From positions 12,327,464 through 12,391,463 of the forward strand of contig CM068548.1 of the NCBI GenBank assembly GCA_035048495.1: 64,000 nucleotides of DNA, read 5' to 3'. The number at the start of each line of letters is the position of its first letter. The stretch's first letter is position 1. A model generated the notes under the pieces. That model saw only the letters and a program-made list of their open reading frames with translations, was not told where the DNA came from and ran no database searches. Below, piece by piece: positions 50,201 through 60,745 of the stretch. Position numbers and translations under genes: made by a program. Origin of the DNA: Euptelea pleiosperma. Lineage: Eukaryota > Streptophyta > Magnoliopsida > Ranunculales > Eupteleaceae.

Positions 50201-50323
50201 ATACACATACTCATACATGATATTTAACAATAAAAACAATAATAAGAGTCTGAAAAAGTTTCAGGTTTGCATTATTAGGTGAATTTACCATAATACCCTA
50301 GAACGAAAGTTCGGGGTATTACA
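47290..50323. mobile_element. 3-kb solo-LTR-like element nested in the intron-1 element
   Basis: Starts TGTCACGCCCCGAATCC and ends AAGTTCGGGGTATTACA, TG...CA termini typical of Gypsy-type LTRs. It is flanked by the exact 5-bp direct repeat gatgc (47285-47289 and 50324-50328). Length is 3034 bp. There is no gag-pol, primer site or second LTR, so it is best read as a long solo LTR left by recombination. It contains a 226-bp tandem repeat. Frames called inside are shadows of that repeat. Confidence 0.75.
48229..48660. repeat. Tandem repeat, two units of about 226 bp
   Basis: Each unit runs from gatgaataatataagtg through accctatgagggatcc, a caaggtcgaaccctaaagag block and gggtgggatccccatgcata to accatctagg. 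Within a unit, gaaccctatgagggatcc-like subunits recur. It lies inside the solo-LTR-like element. Confidence 0.85.
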
Positions 50324-50454
50324 GATGCAATCATCAAGGCTACTTACACTGATGATATATAACATCCTTCAATGACACTCAATCTTCAAGGCATTGGATT
50401 TTAGCAAACTCACGATGATCGTCGATCTCCGATCCCCATGAGTTTGAGGGAGAA

Positions 50455-50673
50455 AGTTAGAGAATATAGTGTGTGTGATACACCATATCATTATTGGTGT
50501 ATCTCATCACAAAATTAAAATAATATCTTAAGATTTGATTTTATATTCTTAGGATTTAATTTTATATTCGTAGGATTTCTTTCCTGTTTTGAATTATTGT
50601 AATGCTCTATGTAAGAGCTTGAAGTGGATCTATGTAAACACTCAAGTTATTCAATAAACTCTAAATTTCTACA
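50455..50673 (+). repeat. 3' LTR of the intron-1 element
   Basis: Matches 46293-46490, with about 20 extra bases (a second copy of a ggattt...ttatatt phrase). It ends tttctaca before the attag target repeat. Confidence 0.8.
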
Positions 50674-51092
50674 ATTAGGAACATACTTTGACAATTGCAT
50701 TAATCAGGGGTCTCCATTGTAACACCCATGGAGGGTCCTAGTCCCTACTAGTACAGTGTTATTAAACCCCGAGCAGTTGGACTAGTGACTCGGTCACAAA
50801 ACTGGGCTGGGTTGATTCTGACCCAACAATTTGCAAAAAACACGGTCAAATTCTTGAGACCCGCTTGACCCAACCATGGGTTTTAAAGGTTCATGACCCA
50901 GCTCTTGTTTTGTGTGTTTAAGATTACTGAAATATGAAGTGTTAGTTTCAAAAAAGTAAATAAAACTGATGAATGCTTAAGTCGCTGGTACTACTTATGA
51001 TCAAGACCATGGATCAAGGTCTCAGGATTAGAGGCCGTATTGGCAACAACTGATCCTGATCTAGAACACTTGCATCGGCCAGATCGGGCCGA

Positions 51093-51126
<34 letters not shown>

Positions 51127-51494
51127 GAGTTTTAACTGGATTGTCCGAGTTGGATCCATTGTGATTCATAGTGAATCTTCATAACTCAGCTATTGCCGAT
51201 CTCGATATGGATCGGTGTTTAAGAGAGAGAGAGACTTACAATGAGCCAAGTTAAGGACTTCAGCTAGTTGTTGTTCATGGGTAGGTTTGTAACCCCATTG
51301 AAGTCGCCTTTCCAATTCAATCCGTATGAGCCGTCTGATCTCATCATCTGGAATGAGCCCAAGCTCCAAACTTTTCAACAACTCTACAATGGCTGCCTTC
51401 TTTGCTGGCTTAGCGTCCATAGCCACACACATACAGAGAGAGAGAGAGAGAGAGAGGTTAGTTAATGACTTTCTTAGCATTTAAGGATTGCCCT

Positions 51495-51502
51495 CGTTTA
51501 TA
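51495..51502 (-). promoter_or_regulatory. Candidate TATA box of CNMT-like gene A
   Basis: TATAAACG on the minus strand, 75-82 bp upstream of the ATG, followed by AGGGCAATCCTTAAATG. The same context is conserved at gene B. A transcription start about 30 bp downstream would leave a short leader containing a GA repeat. Confidence 0.5.
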
Positions 51503-51779
51503 CAAGAATTCATTTTTGTAAGCAAGCGATTCAACTGGATTGACTTTTTGCCAAAGAACAAGCACCGTTGGATTCTCTGAATCCACGCCCGTATTGGTGC
51601 AAAAAGTTTAGTCCCCCTGAGCCCAACCCCCAGTTTTGTAAGCAAGTTGCTCACATATAAAAAGCAAGAACAGAGGAAACTCGCCACAACCCCCCAAAAA
51701 AAATCCCAACAGAAGAAGTCCAACCCACGTGGTTAATTTTTTTTTGTAAGCAATATAGTATTGAAAGAACGAAAAGGAA

Positions 51780-52110
51780 ACAAACAAAAAAAGTCAGGCC
51801 TTAGAATGTCAACGGAGGGCACAATCCTTATAGCTGGGATGCCATTTATGATGCACATGCACTTACACGTGGCACACTCTTAGAAACCACTGATCGTATC
51901 GATGTTTGACAACTTTGACCTATCCTTAGGTGAACATACATACCAAAGTTTATCATGATCAGTAATTCCTATCTGTTGGATTAGTCTTTTTCATGGATTG
52001 TTTTCAACCATGAATTTTGAGCATTATTTAGGGTACTCAGATCCAATGGTTCAAAATAACTAATCATGCTGATTTTTGTCATCTAGTCTCTATATAACCT
52101 AAAGGAACCA
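51780..52110. mobile_element. Palindromic MITE family P1 between genes A and B
   Basis: 51868-52090: cacgtggcacactcttagaa, ccactgatcgtatcgatg at the left; ggttcaaaataactaatcat, gctgatttttgtcatc at the right. The right end is truncated. No gene is seen in the rest of the interval. Confidence 0.6.
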
Positions 52111-52500
52111 AGTTGCTCTTGGTTTCCCGTTCGTTAATTTCTTCTCCAATAAGGAGATGGATTGCTCCATCATGTTAATTAGTATTGGTTCCAAGAGAAA
52201 GTTTGGGTTGTCGTTTAATGGGATGTCCTTTGGATACCTTTCTGTGATATATAGAATGAGGGAAGACCAAGAGGAAGTGGTGAGGCCATGAACGAGAGAG
52301 AGCTCTTGAGAGCAAGGAGAGGTATTCGAAAAGATCCCCTGACCAACATTTTTTCTAGGTGGGAGCAGTGGCTGAAGTTGCATTGGTGTCTGCTGTTATG
52401 TCGGTACCCGGCCAGTATTTTATGCTTATAACAATGTGTAAAAAGTTCACTGGAAAAATCAATTCCCTCACACAATAACCTTATAATGATTGGTTATACA
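52110..52500. other. 3' flank of CNMT-like gene B, partly shared with gene A; no named gene
   Basis: 52355-52500 aligns with 42465-42625 beyond gene A. A 94-codon minus-strand frame (52099-52383) contains ILYITERYPKDIPLND and NMMEQSISLLEKKLTNG. I do not recognise it, and only its first codons fall in the conserved part, so it is not called as a gene. Confidence 0.35.
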
Positions 52501-52504
52501 GGGA

Positions 52505-53040
52505 TTTTTTGAAGCTGGCGCGCAATCATGCGCCAATGATCCTGTGCAACATATATCCATGGTTACTTTTTTAAAAGTCTTTAAAACCAAAGCCTAAACC
52601 ATGAGTATATGTGTTATGATCCTAAAGGTTAAGAATTAAACTTCTCGTACCTCTATCACCTAGGTGCTTTTGATGTATTTGTTTGGGTCTTAACATTTGG
52701 TATCAAAGCCAACCCCACGTCATGGGTTCAAGTCAAGGGAGGTGCCACCTAAGGAAAGGGCTACTAGGGGGCTCACTCAAAAAACGAAAAAATAGGGGTA
52801 ACAGAAAAAAAAATGCCGGGGGATCACTCACAAAAAGTGAGAAAATAGGGGTACCGGAGTGAAAATCGCATCAGAGTGGGACACCATGGACGTTGGCCTT
52901 GAAGCGTGGTGGAATGTTACGATCCTAAAGGTTAAGAATTAAACTTCCCACACCTCTATCACCTAGGTGCTTTTGATGTATTGGTTTGGGTCTTAACAAT
53001 ATGTTGCGTGTGATCATTGGCGGTCACTTCAAAAAAAACA
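52505..53040. mobile_element. Palindromic MITE family P7, interrupted by a TRIM element
   Basis: Left half ttttttgaagctggcgcgca, catgcgccaatgatcctgtg. Right half gcgtgtgatcattggcggtc, acttcaaaaaaaac. The two halves would meet at atatg if the 387-bp TRIM (52612-52998) and one atatg copy were removed. Confidence 0.65.
52612..52998 (+). mobile_element. Complete TRIM retroelement, 84-bp LTRs, 5-bp target duplication
   Basis: 5' LTR 52612-52695 (starts tgttatgatcctaaaggtta, ends gggtcttaaca) and 3' LTR 52915-52998 (starts tgttacgatcctaaaggtta) are both 84 bp and nearly identical. Two bases after the 5' LTR is the primer-binding site tggtatcaaagcc (Met-tRNA type). The purine-rich tgaagcgtggtggaa precedes the 3' LTR. 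Flanked by exact atatg repeats (52607-52611, 52999-53003). It is only 387 bp and has no coding sequence, so it depends on another retrotransposon for mobility. A relative is at 63643-63987. Confidence 0.9.
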
Positions 53041-53775
53041 TTCGGTTATATAGACTCAAAACCCTAAACAAGTCAAATAACCCTGACTTGCCCCCTTAAG
53101 CAAGCCTTTATTAGCGCAATAAAAATGCCCCCTTAAGAACCCCAAATCCCCTACCAGTTCCAAAATTTAGGTTGGGGTTTAGTCAGCCCAAGAGTAAAAG
53201 AACACCATGGATTCATCTTTCTAACTCATGTTCTCGGGCATGGATTCCGAGAATCCAACACATGCAGCTGGTTGATAGCGCTGAGCTGCAATCACTTCTT
53301 GCCAAAGCAAAACTACCATTGGATTCTTAGAATCTACGCCGAGGACAAGGGCAAGTCAGAAAAAGACAAGTAGTCCTAGCTCGGAGCCTGAGCCATAAAA
53401 TAAATAGAATTTGAGATGCCCAATCTTGAGATTTGCAACATGAATCCTACTCTATTAAGATCTCATATCTTCTGCGAAGGCATCAGAAAAGGTTCTAATT
53501 GCTTTGGGAAAAAAAAAGGAAAATTGCAGAGATCTTAAGATAATCAAAGGTGGATGGTAGGTTTATTCTAATCACCATTTGAAAGCTGAATTCAAATAAT
53601 TAACCAAATTGAAGTTGAGATTTTTCTGGTTTTACTTCAACAGATTGCAATGTTTTTCAATCTACACACAATAATAAGCAGCTCAGATTGAGCTAGAAAT
53701 GATTGACATTGTTGGATTGCTTATTCAAGTACTGCCACAAAGATACCTTAAAAGGAAAGAAAATAGAAAGTTGAA

Positions 53776-56700
53776 TCATTTCTTCTTGAACAGAACATGA
53801 GAAGTCATCCATTCTTCACCATTGTTATATCCATACTGCTCCATTCCAGATAAGCATAATCCTCTCCAATAATTAATCCACTTTGTGACAGTTTCCTCGC
53901 TGTCGGAAAATGACTCCATTATTTCTTTAACAGCTTTAATGTTGACATCTATTCTCTTCAGCCATTCTTCCCTGTAAAACAGATTATATGAATGCATGAT
54001 CACCCATTTTTTCGTCGACCCGCGCGACAAAGAGAAATATCAAAAAGGGTATAACTAAGAATTATTTTTCAAAAACTAAATTGCATTCATCCCTACGTTG
54101 AACGCGCAAAATGCTTCCCACTAAGAGTCCAATGGTCCACAACCGAGACATCATCCTGCCCAAAAAAAAAAAACCAGCAACAAGAAAACCATTCTCATTC
54201 AATGCTTTTAGTTATATAGAAGGAAGAATTGTTGCATCGGCATGAGATGGATGTTGATCATCTGTTGTCCATTTTGACATATTTAGGCCCCACTTGGTTC
54301 GCTGCACTGTGATGCATTTTGCATTCTAGTGCAAATGTGGTGAGTTGCATTGCAGTCACTTACCATGGTTTTTGGGCTGCACATGCTTGCATTCATTTTC
54401 TTAAAGAGTTTGCAAGGGCTTGGCAACCACTTGCACGCAAGCTCATTTGCACGCCCTCAACCAATCACATGTAATCCCAAAACATGGCAAATGGGTGCAT
54501 TGCATCTGATTTGCTTTGAACCAAGCAGGGCCTTAGTTTCACTCATGTGGATCGATCAACCTCCTCAGAATTGTGAATCCCCATGAAACCAGATGTTTAT
54601 TTCAAATGGAGGACAGATAACTTACGAGCATATTGGTGTCACTGTGCCTCACTTCTACGCTATTTAAGCGTTGAATTTCCATCTTTTTTAAAACATTGAA
54701 GATGACAGAACTTACCTGGAAGTATAAAAGAAAGGAGGCTGATGTCATAATCATAGTCCCAGCAGGGAAGTTGTAATCCGTGTACCAATCATCTTCATCA
54801 AGAGGCTATACAGAGAAGGCCCATAAAATCAGGAAAAATTCAAAATAATTGAAGGGAGGAATAAATTAGAACAGAATTTACTTTTTCATACCAAGTAAGA
54901 TTTAGTTTACCTCATAGTGGTAAGCAAAGGCTTTGTGGCAGAGGTGCTCCACAAAAAGAAGCCCATCTTTTGTCATCCATTTCGATATCTTCCCAAGAAG
55001 TAGTTTGTAGTTCTTCATGTGCTGCGAAAATGGAGGAAAATTAAATTATTTTTAGCAATACCCACATCCAAAAAATGGCCAAAGAGCAGCTCATAATACA
55101 AACCTCGAACAATTCGATAACCAGTATTCGATCGTAAGTGTTCTCCATTTCGTGCGTGGTTACATCGGCTAACATAACCTCCACGTTCGACAGATTAAGG
55201 GTCCTGGTTATGGGAACAAATTAGAAATTGTTTATCTGTACTTTAATTAATAAAATTAAAACAGTAGAACTAGTCTTACTTGCATTGCTCCTCAATGAAC
55301 TCTTTCTGTGACACTGAGTTGGTAATTCCTGTAACATGGCAGTTTTTATATTTCCGAGCAACATGTAGCGTAAGGGCTCCCTGCCCACACCCGAGATCAA
55401 GAACACTCTGACCATCTTTTATTTTCGCCCTCTCGCAGTACAAGTCCAACATTGCTATCTCGGCTTCATCTAATGTCATTGACTCATCTTTGAAGTAGCA
55501 GCAACTGCCCAAATTTGTGTAATGAACATGAGCTTCTAATAGAAATTCTTAAAACAAAAAAGTAAAATTTTGATAATTTTTGTCATATAATTAAAATGAT
55601 TTTTTCATGTTAAAAACTAAATAATCTGGAAATAAGTTGGAGAAGTTGGAGAATTATTCGATCAGGTTAAAAAAATGCACGAATTTTTCCAAATCTTTGA
55701 ATAGGACGTTGTTCAATTCATTTTTTGAATAATTCATACGGTCCGTGAATATTTCGTGTGGAGGCCATGATCAAGTAGTGAAATAGAGACAACAAATAAT
55801 CAAAATACCTTTCTTTCAGTCTACTTCCAAACATAATCTGTAGGAAGGAAATCGGCACCTCGTACATCTGTGAATCCAAAATATCGATCTCTGTCGCAAT
55901 GTTCATGTGACGCAGAGCTGCATGAACGAACAGATCCCCAAGTAGTACTAGATCAATGATCGTAAAAAAAAATGAAACTTAAACAGAAGAAGTTTGTATG
56001 AATCATCTCTGTTCGCCATTGATCAGGGACATACGTTGATAATTAATTGCATTAGCCATACCTTGACTATCCTTTTTATTAAGTTTCTTTTTTATTGGTC
56101 TAAAATCTCCGAGGAATGTCGTGTCATATTTCTTTAGATATGGGGTCTTCGCTTTACAAAGTCATTAGCTTTATGTTCTAGTATTTTTTTTTTCTGATTT
56201 TTTTTTCAGCGTTTAGGCTGGTTTTCTCTACCCAACACGGTAATGCAGGGGCATTTTCACACCGGGCTCGAGTGGGGCAGCCTCTGTAATATGGAGCACA
56301 CTCGGGGTGGGGTGGCCTGTGTGATATGGGCCCACGAGGGGTCGTGTCAACCGAGAACTTAGATAGATCCTATGAGATAAAGGAATTTAATCTCACGCTA
56401 CCAACAGTCGCGGCTTTTGGAGAGTATTGGTTAAATGTCCTGCATCACACGGTTCAAAGTCTTGGCCGATCTTAGTCTGGATCAGGCGATCCGGACCAGG
56501 ATCAGAGCCCACCGATCCGATCCAAACCAGGCTATGTTTCGCCTGAGATCTCAGTTTTAGAAAGGATTTTCACATCGTCTCAGGTGAGATGAGCCGATGA
56601 TCCCGATCAGGATCGGAGCCCACTGATCCATCCTTCGATCCCGGTGACTTTCATCCTTGCTACCCATAGATTGGTTATAAATAGGGAGCCCATGCCAAAA

Positions 56701-58103
56701 AGCCCTAGCAATCGTCACCATTTGATTGTGGAGATAGATCCTTACCCTACATGTAAGACAATTATAAAGATACGTACCATATAAAGCAGGAGAAAATTTT
56801 AAACGTTTTTAATGAAGGATCCATCCACTTATAGTTAAGGTCCATCTGTCATGGGGTTAGCTAGCCCTTGCCATCCTTAGTTAAATGTCTAAAGTATTTT
56901 AGACAAAATCCCCTAATATCTATATAATAAGTGACACTGGTTGTCTAATACACCCTCTTTAACTTATCTGACTTCACTAAGAGTGGCTGAGATCCACTAT
57001 GCTTTATATCAATGGCTGAGATTAACTCCCACCCAATTTTGACACGTTTTGCAGGGAGTGCCATGGGCATGGGTCACCCACAAGTATATAATAAGGAAAC
57101 CTTTTCAACAATAATATTTTGAAAAGTCTTCAAGCTCTGTTATGTCATCTCTGGAATTATATGATTTGATCCAAGGACTAAGACAAATACAGTTGACATA
57201 CTTTTGACATGAATTAGATAAGTCACCAAAATAGGACTTTACATGTACGAGCTGGGTTCAAGTCTACCTACATTTCAAATTTCCCCCTTTTTAAAATTTA
57301 TATTGTCAACCACACCCATTAAAAGGTCCCCATCATCCAATCAATGGATTTTTAATTTCATATGGACTTGTGAGTAGTATTCCACCAACAGCTAGGTGTT
57401 CCGTATGTCGATCCAACTAGATCGATGATCCCATGCATCAATTTGTGCAATTCCAGTGTGTCTAGGATTAGTGATCCCAATCTAGAACACTATCGGCCAG
57501 TGGTTGGGCCGATCACTCTCTCTCTCTCTCTCTCTAGATCTCTCGTGCGCAGAGACAAAAACACTGACCAATTGGCAACAACTACCACCTTGCTGTTGCT
57601 ACCACCACCAGCTCAACTACGGCGTCGCCACCATCATCACCGTACCACACCTCCAAAAGCCATAAATAATTATAAAAATAAGCAAAACAACTACTACTAC
57701 AAAGAGAATAACAACACTGAATGTTCCAATGGACTTCACCCACTAATCACTTCCCCTTCTAACCAGCTCATGTCAGAGTTGAATCCATTGTGATTCATAG
57801 TAAATTTTCAACTACGTACAGGCTAATGCCGAACCCGAGATGAAGCACTCGGTGAAGATCGATCCTTTCAACCATGGCTACTACTATTTAAAGGTGTTTA
57901 AGAGAGAGAAAGAGAGACTTACAATGAGCCAAGTTAAGGACTTCAGCTAGTTGTTGCTCATGGGTAGGTTTGTAACACCATTGAAGACGCCTTTCCAATT
58001 CAATCCGTATGAGCCGTCTGATCTCATCGTCTGGAATGAGCCCAAGCTCCAAACTTTTCAACAATTCTACAATGGCTGCCTTCTTTGCTTGCTTAGCCTC
58101 CAT
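53776..58103 (-). CDS. CNMT: CNMT-like benzylisoquinoline N-methyltransferase, gene B (356 aa, eight exons)
   Basis: Intact member of the coclaurine N-methyltransferase family, which transfers a methyl group from S-adenosylmethionine to the nitrogen of coclaurine-type alkaloids. Exons: 58103-57923, 55917-55809, 55504-55280, 55203-55104, 55021-54911, 54805-54716, 54155-54097, 53971-53776. All junctions are GT/AG and phases are continuous. Motifs: [16 protein letters not shown] start; [22 protein letters not shown] loop at about 131-149; IELFEHMKNY with E202, E205, H206, the Glu/His positions known as catalytic in Coptis [20 protein letters not shown]; and C-terminal [16 protein letters not shown]. 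Length fits the family. No organelle or signal peptide is visible, so it is probably cytosolic. Gly46 of gene A is Cys here (QWCYKP). The exact substrate cannot be told from sequence; reticuline, pavine and tetrahydroprotoberberine NMTs belong to the same family. Confidence 0.88.
55918..57922. other. Intron 1 of CNMT-like gene B
   Basis: 2.0 kb. Contains the empty retroelement site (gatcagggacatac, about 56025), GATCCGG-rich DNA (56450-56650) related to 8160-8310, and a repeat also seen near 11350-11410 (ggctgagatccac, gggagtgccatgggcatggg). A CT microsatellite (57515-57536) is shared with intron 1 of gene A near 51090. A 122-codon frame at 57425-57793 is low-complexity and not a gene. Confidence 0.6.
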
Positions 58104-58162
58104 ATCCACGAGAGAAAGACAGAGATTAGTTAATGAGTTTTGTAGCATTCAAGGATTGCCCT

Positions 58163-58170
58163 CTTTTATA
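58163..58170 (-). promoter_or_regulatory. Candidate TATA box of CNMT-like gene B
   Basis: TATAAAAG on the minus strand, 60-67 bp upstream of the ATG and followed by AGGGCAATCCTTGAATG. The context is conserved with gene A (51495-51502). A second TATA-like sequence, TTTATATATA, lies further upstream at 58225-58233. Confidence 0.55.
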
Positions 58171-58339
58171 GAACAAGTCCTGAGTGCGAACAATAATTGA
58201 GACTCTGCACTCTTGACTTCTTCTATATATAAACGTGGGCAATCTTTTTTATTTTTTAAGTATAAAAACACACTGCACCCCCCCAAAAAAAATCCCACCA
58301 TAATAAGGCCAAAACCACCTGGCTTTTTATAAAGCAATA

Positions 58340-59790
58340 TGGTATCGAAAGAGAATCAAAAGGAAGCAAACGAATCTAGGGGAGATATAAAAGTTTTTGC
58401 CCTAGACCAATAGTATGAGCCATGGTTTAAAAAACGGCCGTTATAACGGAATTCAGACCTCTCCCATTACGTTATGAACTATTAAAATGCTGAAATTCAT
58501 TAACTAATCTCACGTTTTCTCTCGTGACTATGCGCTATGGAGGCAAAGCAACCAAAGAAGGCAACCCGTTGAAGAGTTGTAGATCAAATTCTACAGTTAA
58601 AAATTAACCAATGAAAACCACCCTAATCCAACGCACTCATCAGACTTATTTTTGGTTATAGGTCCACTTAGGGATATGCCAAACATCCATACTGTCAGTG
58701 GGATCTATGAGTACCATGCCACATGGCTCACATTCTCGTGGTCTGTTGTCTGTTAGTAAAGTCCTACTTCCCTATATTAGACTGTTTTGCAAACTAGTGA
58801 AAGCAAAAAGTAACTTCTAAATTAAGTTGTTACCTGGAAGCAAAAGTTTGTTTGATGAAACACTGGCTTTTAAGTCAAAAATTGAAAAAGTTAGTTTGGC
58901 ATGAATTAAGTCAAAAGTCATTTTTTTATCATTTTATATACATATTATATTCTAATAAATCATTAATAACGATCATAAACCAATATCGCATATGTTGATT
59001 TTTTTTCAAAAATTTTAAATTATAAATAGTCAGTAATAATCGACGCATCAGGCGCGTCATTTTATGGGTAATTATTTAAAAAAAAAAAAAGAGATGATCT
59101 ACTCTTCGGCAAACCATCCCTATTTTTTTCTCCCTTCATAAAATACTTGCTATCTACACTTCATAATGTGAAGTTTAGTAGATAGAAACTAAAACACAAA
59201 TTACTTGGAAAGAAAGAATGACCGCTAGAGATAGAGAAAGACGGACCTTCTCACAGTGGACGGGGTCGAAAAGATGATACTACCTCACAGTTAAAGAGAT
59301 GGAGAGAAGAAAGAGAATGAGAGAACCCTAATCATCAAAGATGGAGATGACTGTGATATAAATGTTTTTGTCCTTTTATGTGAGCCAAGGGTAAAATTGA
59401 CATTTGGAAAGATTCATTTAAAATTAGAAGCGTCGGTTCTAGAAATATTTTTGGCTTTTACTTCAATCGGAGGCAAGAAGCAAAAAATGTTGCTTCCACA
59501 AAAAGCAAGATTTTGACTTTTAAGAAACAATTCCAAAATGGATTCCCAAACAAACTTTTTAACTTTTTGCTTTTTGAAGCAAAAAATGCAAGTTATTTCA
59601 ATGTTGCTAAACGGGCTCTAAGTCAAGTTGAAAATAACTCATAAAAAAGAACAAATCCGATCTACATGCAAAAACTTGCTTTTGAATAGGTTTCATGTCG
59701 TTGGTAAGACCACCATTGTCCCAATCTATACTTAGCACGGAGCAAGCAACTCTCACTAAATCTTCTTCTAGGGCCCTAACATTATTATTG
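58340..59790. other. No gene seen; MITE remnants
   Basis: 58428-58500 is a ccatggtttaaaaaacggcc element related to 17643-17960. 58590-58745 is a P1 half (gccaaacatccatactgtca, atgccacatggctcac). 58800-59640 is AT-rich with repeated aaaagcaaaaa/ttttgcttttt units in both orientations (58795-58930 against 59450-59620), probably another diverged inverted-repeat element. No reading frame is supported. Confidence 0.45.
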
Positions 59791-59794
59791 AATA

Positions 59795-59975
59795 TATTGT
59801 AATAAACTTTGTAAGATGTACCATATTATTTTTGGTGTATCTCATCACATATTTTTCGAATCATTAAGATTAAGATTAATTTATTACGATTATATTTTAT
59901 TTGATTAGGATAATTAATTCATATTTTAAACCCTTGTAATTCATATCTTGAACCTTAACATGGTATTAGAGCGGG
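59795..59975 (+). repeat. LTR fragment with primer-binding site, related to the gene A intron element
   Basis: Contains tttttggtgtatctcatcac, as in the LTRs at 46293 and 50455. It ends aaccttaaca followed by tggtattagagcgg, a one-mismatch version of the Met-tRNA primer site. What follows is P1-type MITE sequence (agccgttggattcaagc), so the internal region is lost or replaced. Confidence 0.55.
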
Positions 59976-60009
59976 TTATCCAACGGCCATTGCTTGACTG
60001 ATCTTCTCT

Positions 60010-60600
60010 TGGTTCTAGCCGTTGGATTCAAGCAAGTTTTTTGGATAGTAAATCTAATAGCTGGAAATCATCAATCAAGCTGATTTTCAGTGTGTTTATC
60101 CACCAATAGGTGGTCTAGCTGAACTTTCACGCAGTCATTAAGCCCAAAAAATGATCTATGTAGGGTTACGAGAGTCCTCTGCATCCAAATTTTTCTTTGT
60201 AGCTTTTGATTATCAATATATTAGTGTTCCCTCCCACTAATATACAGTCATCTTGAGTCAGTGTCCAATACCCTCCCACTAATGGAATAAATATTTGATG
60301 ACCAACTTCTTTGACGATGGACGCTAATTGAAGTCTATATAGGCCACGTGGCATATTTTTAGAGACCAGATCACTGAGCGTATTGATGTTTGGCATATCC
60401 CTAGGTGGACCAACAGACTTAAAAAATCAGCTTGATTGGTGATTTCTGTTGAATTTGAGTCATTTTCATGGGTTGATTTTTAATTGTTAGATTGGAGCTT
60501 TATTTGAGGTAGTGGTTTCAAATGGTTAGAAAATCACCGATTAGGCTGATTTGTGGTCTGTAGGTCCAGCTAGAGATGTGATAGGTTTACCTTTTTAATG
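60010..60600. repeat. Palindromic MITE family P1, two diverged copies
   Basis: 60342-60580 has inverted halves: ggccacgtggcatatttt, gcgtattgatgtttggca, ctaggtggaccaacagac at the left; gaaaatcaccgattaggctg, atttgtggtctgtaggtcca at the right. A second, older copy covers about 60010-60185 and ends gtcctctgcatccaaat. Confidence 0.55.
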
Positions 60601-60629
60601 TTCAAAAAAAAAAAAAAAAAAAGAAGAGA

Positions 60630-60745
60630 GGTATACCTAACACTTTTTGGTGTTAAGTAGCACGTTTTTATGTTACTTGTGGCTGCCATCTGGGCCCACT
60701 GAGCACATGTGACACATGTGAGTACCTTGTTACACCTTTTTCCGA
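60630..60745. repeat. Relative of the 302-bp element at 11473, fragment
   Basis: gaggtatacctaacac, gccatctgggcccactgag and accttgttacacc match its terminal and inner blocks. The element is shorter here and its ends are unclear. Confidence 0.45.

Larger units (their letters stand above)
46293..50673 (+). mobile_element. Short non-coding LTR element (TRIM/SMART-like) in intron 1 of gene A, with nested insertion
   Basis: 5' LTR 46293-46490 starts TGTTAGACAATATAG. It is followed directly by a primer-binding site tggtatcaga (46491-46500, initiator-Met tRNA type). 3' LTR 50455-50673 follows a purine tract (gagtttgagggagaaa). The LTRs match throughout (for example ttggtgtatctcatcac and taagagcttgaagtggatct), and the 3' copy has about 20 extra bases. 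Flanks are atcag (46288-46292) and attag (50674-50678). Intron 1 of gene B has the empty site gatcagggacatac at about 56025. Without the nested 3-kb insertion the element is about 1.3 kb with no gag or pol. Confidence 0.85.
43263..51420 (-). pseudogene. CNMT: CNMT-like N-methyltransferase, gene A: eight exons, in-frame stop in exon 5
   Basis: Member of the coclaurine N-methyltransferase family (SAM-dependent, cyclopropane-fatty-acid-synthase-like fold), cytosolic enzymes that N-methylate benzylisoquinoline alkaloids. Exons on the minus strand: 51420-51240, 46140-46029, 44498-44274, 44182-44083, 44005-43898, 43779-43690, 43618-43560, 43455-43263. All introns are GT/AG and the phases add up to 355 codons plus stop. 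Visible motifs: [20 protein letters not shown] start, [16 protein letters not shown]-binding loop, IELFEHMKNY with the family's catalytic Glu/His, and GYKPTHEQQ. Codon 242, the last of exon 5, is TAG (43900-43898), where gene B has GAG. Translation would stop before the last 114 residues, with three exon junctions downstream, so nonsense-mediated decay is expected. Intron 1 is 5.1 kb because of a nested retroelement. Confidence 0.85.

Noticed and set aside
52099..52475. 94-codon minus-strand frame downstream of gene B
   Set aside because: Only the start region is shared with the gene A flank, and no recognisable domain is present. Kept as a note and not as a gene.
57425..57793. 122-codon frame with Thr/Leu/His-rich stretches
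   Set aside because: Lies in intron 1 of gene B over a CT microsatellite and low-complexity trinucleotides; not conserved in gene A.
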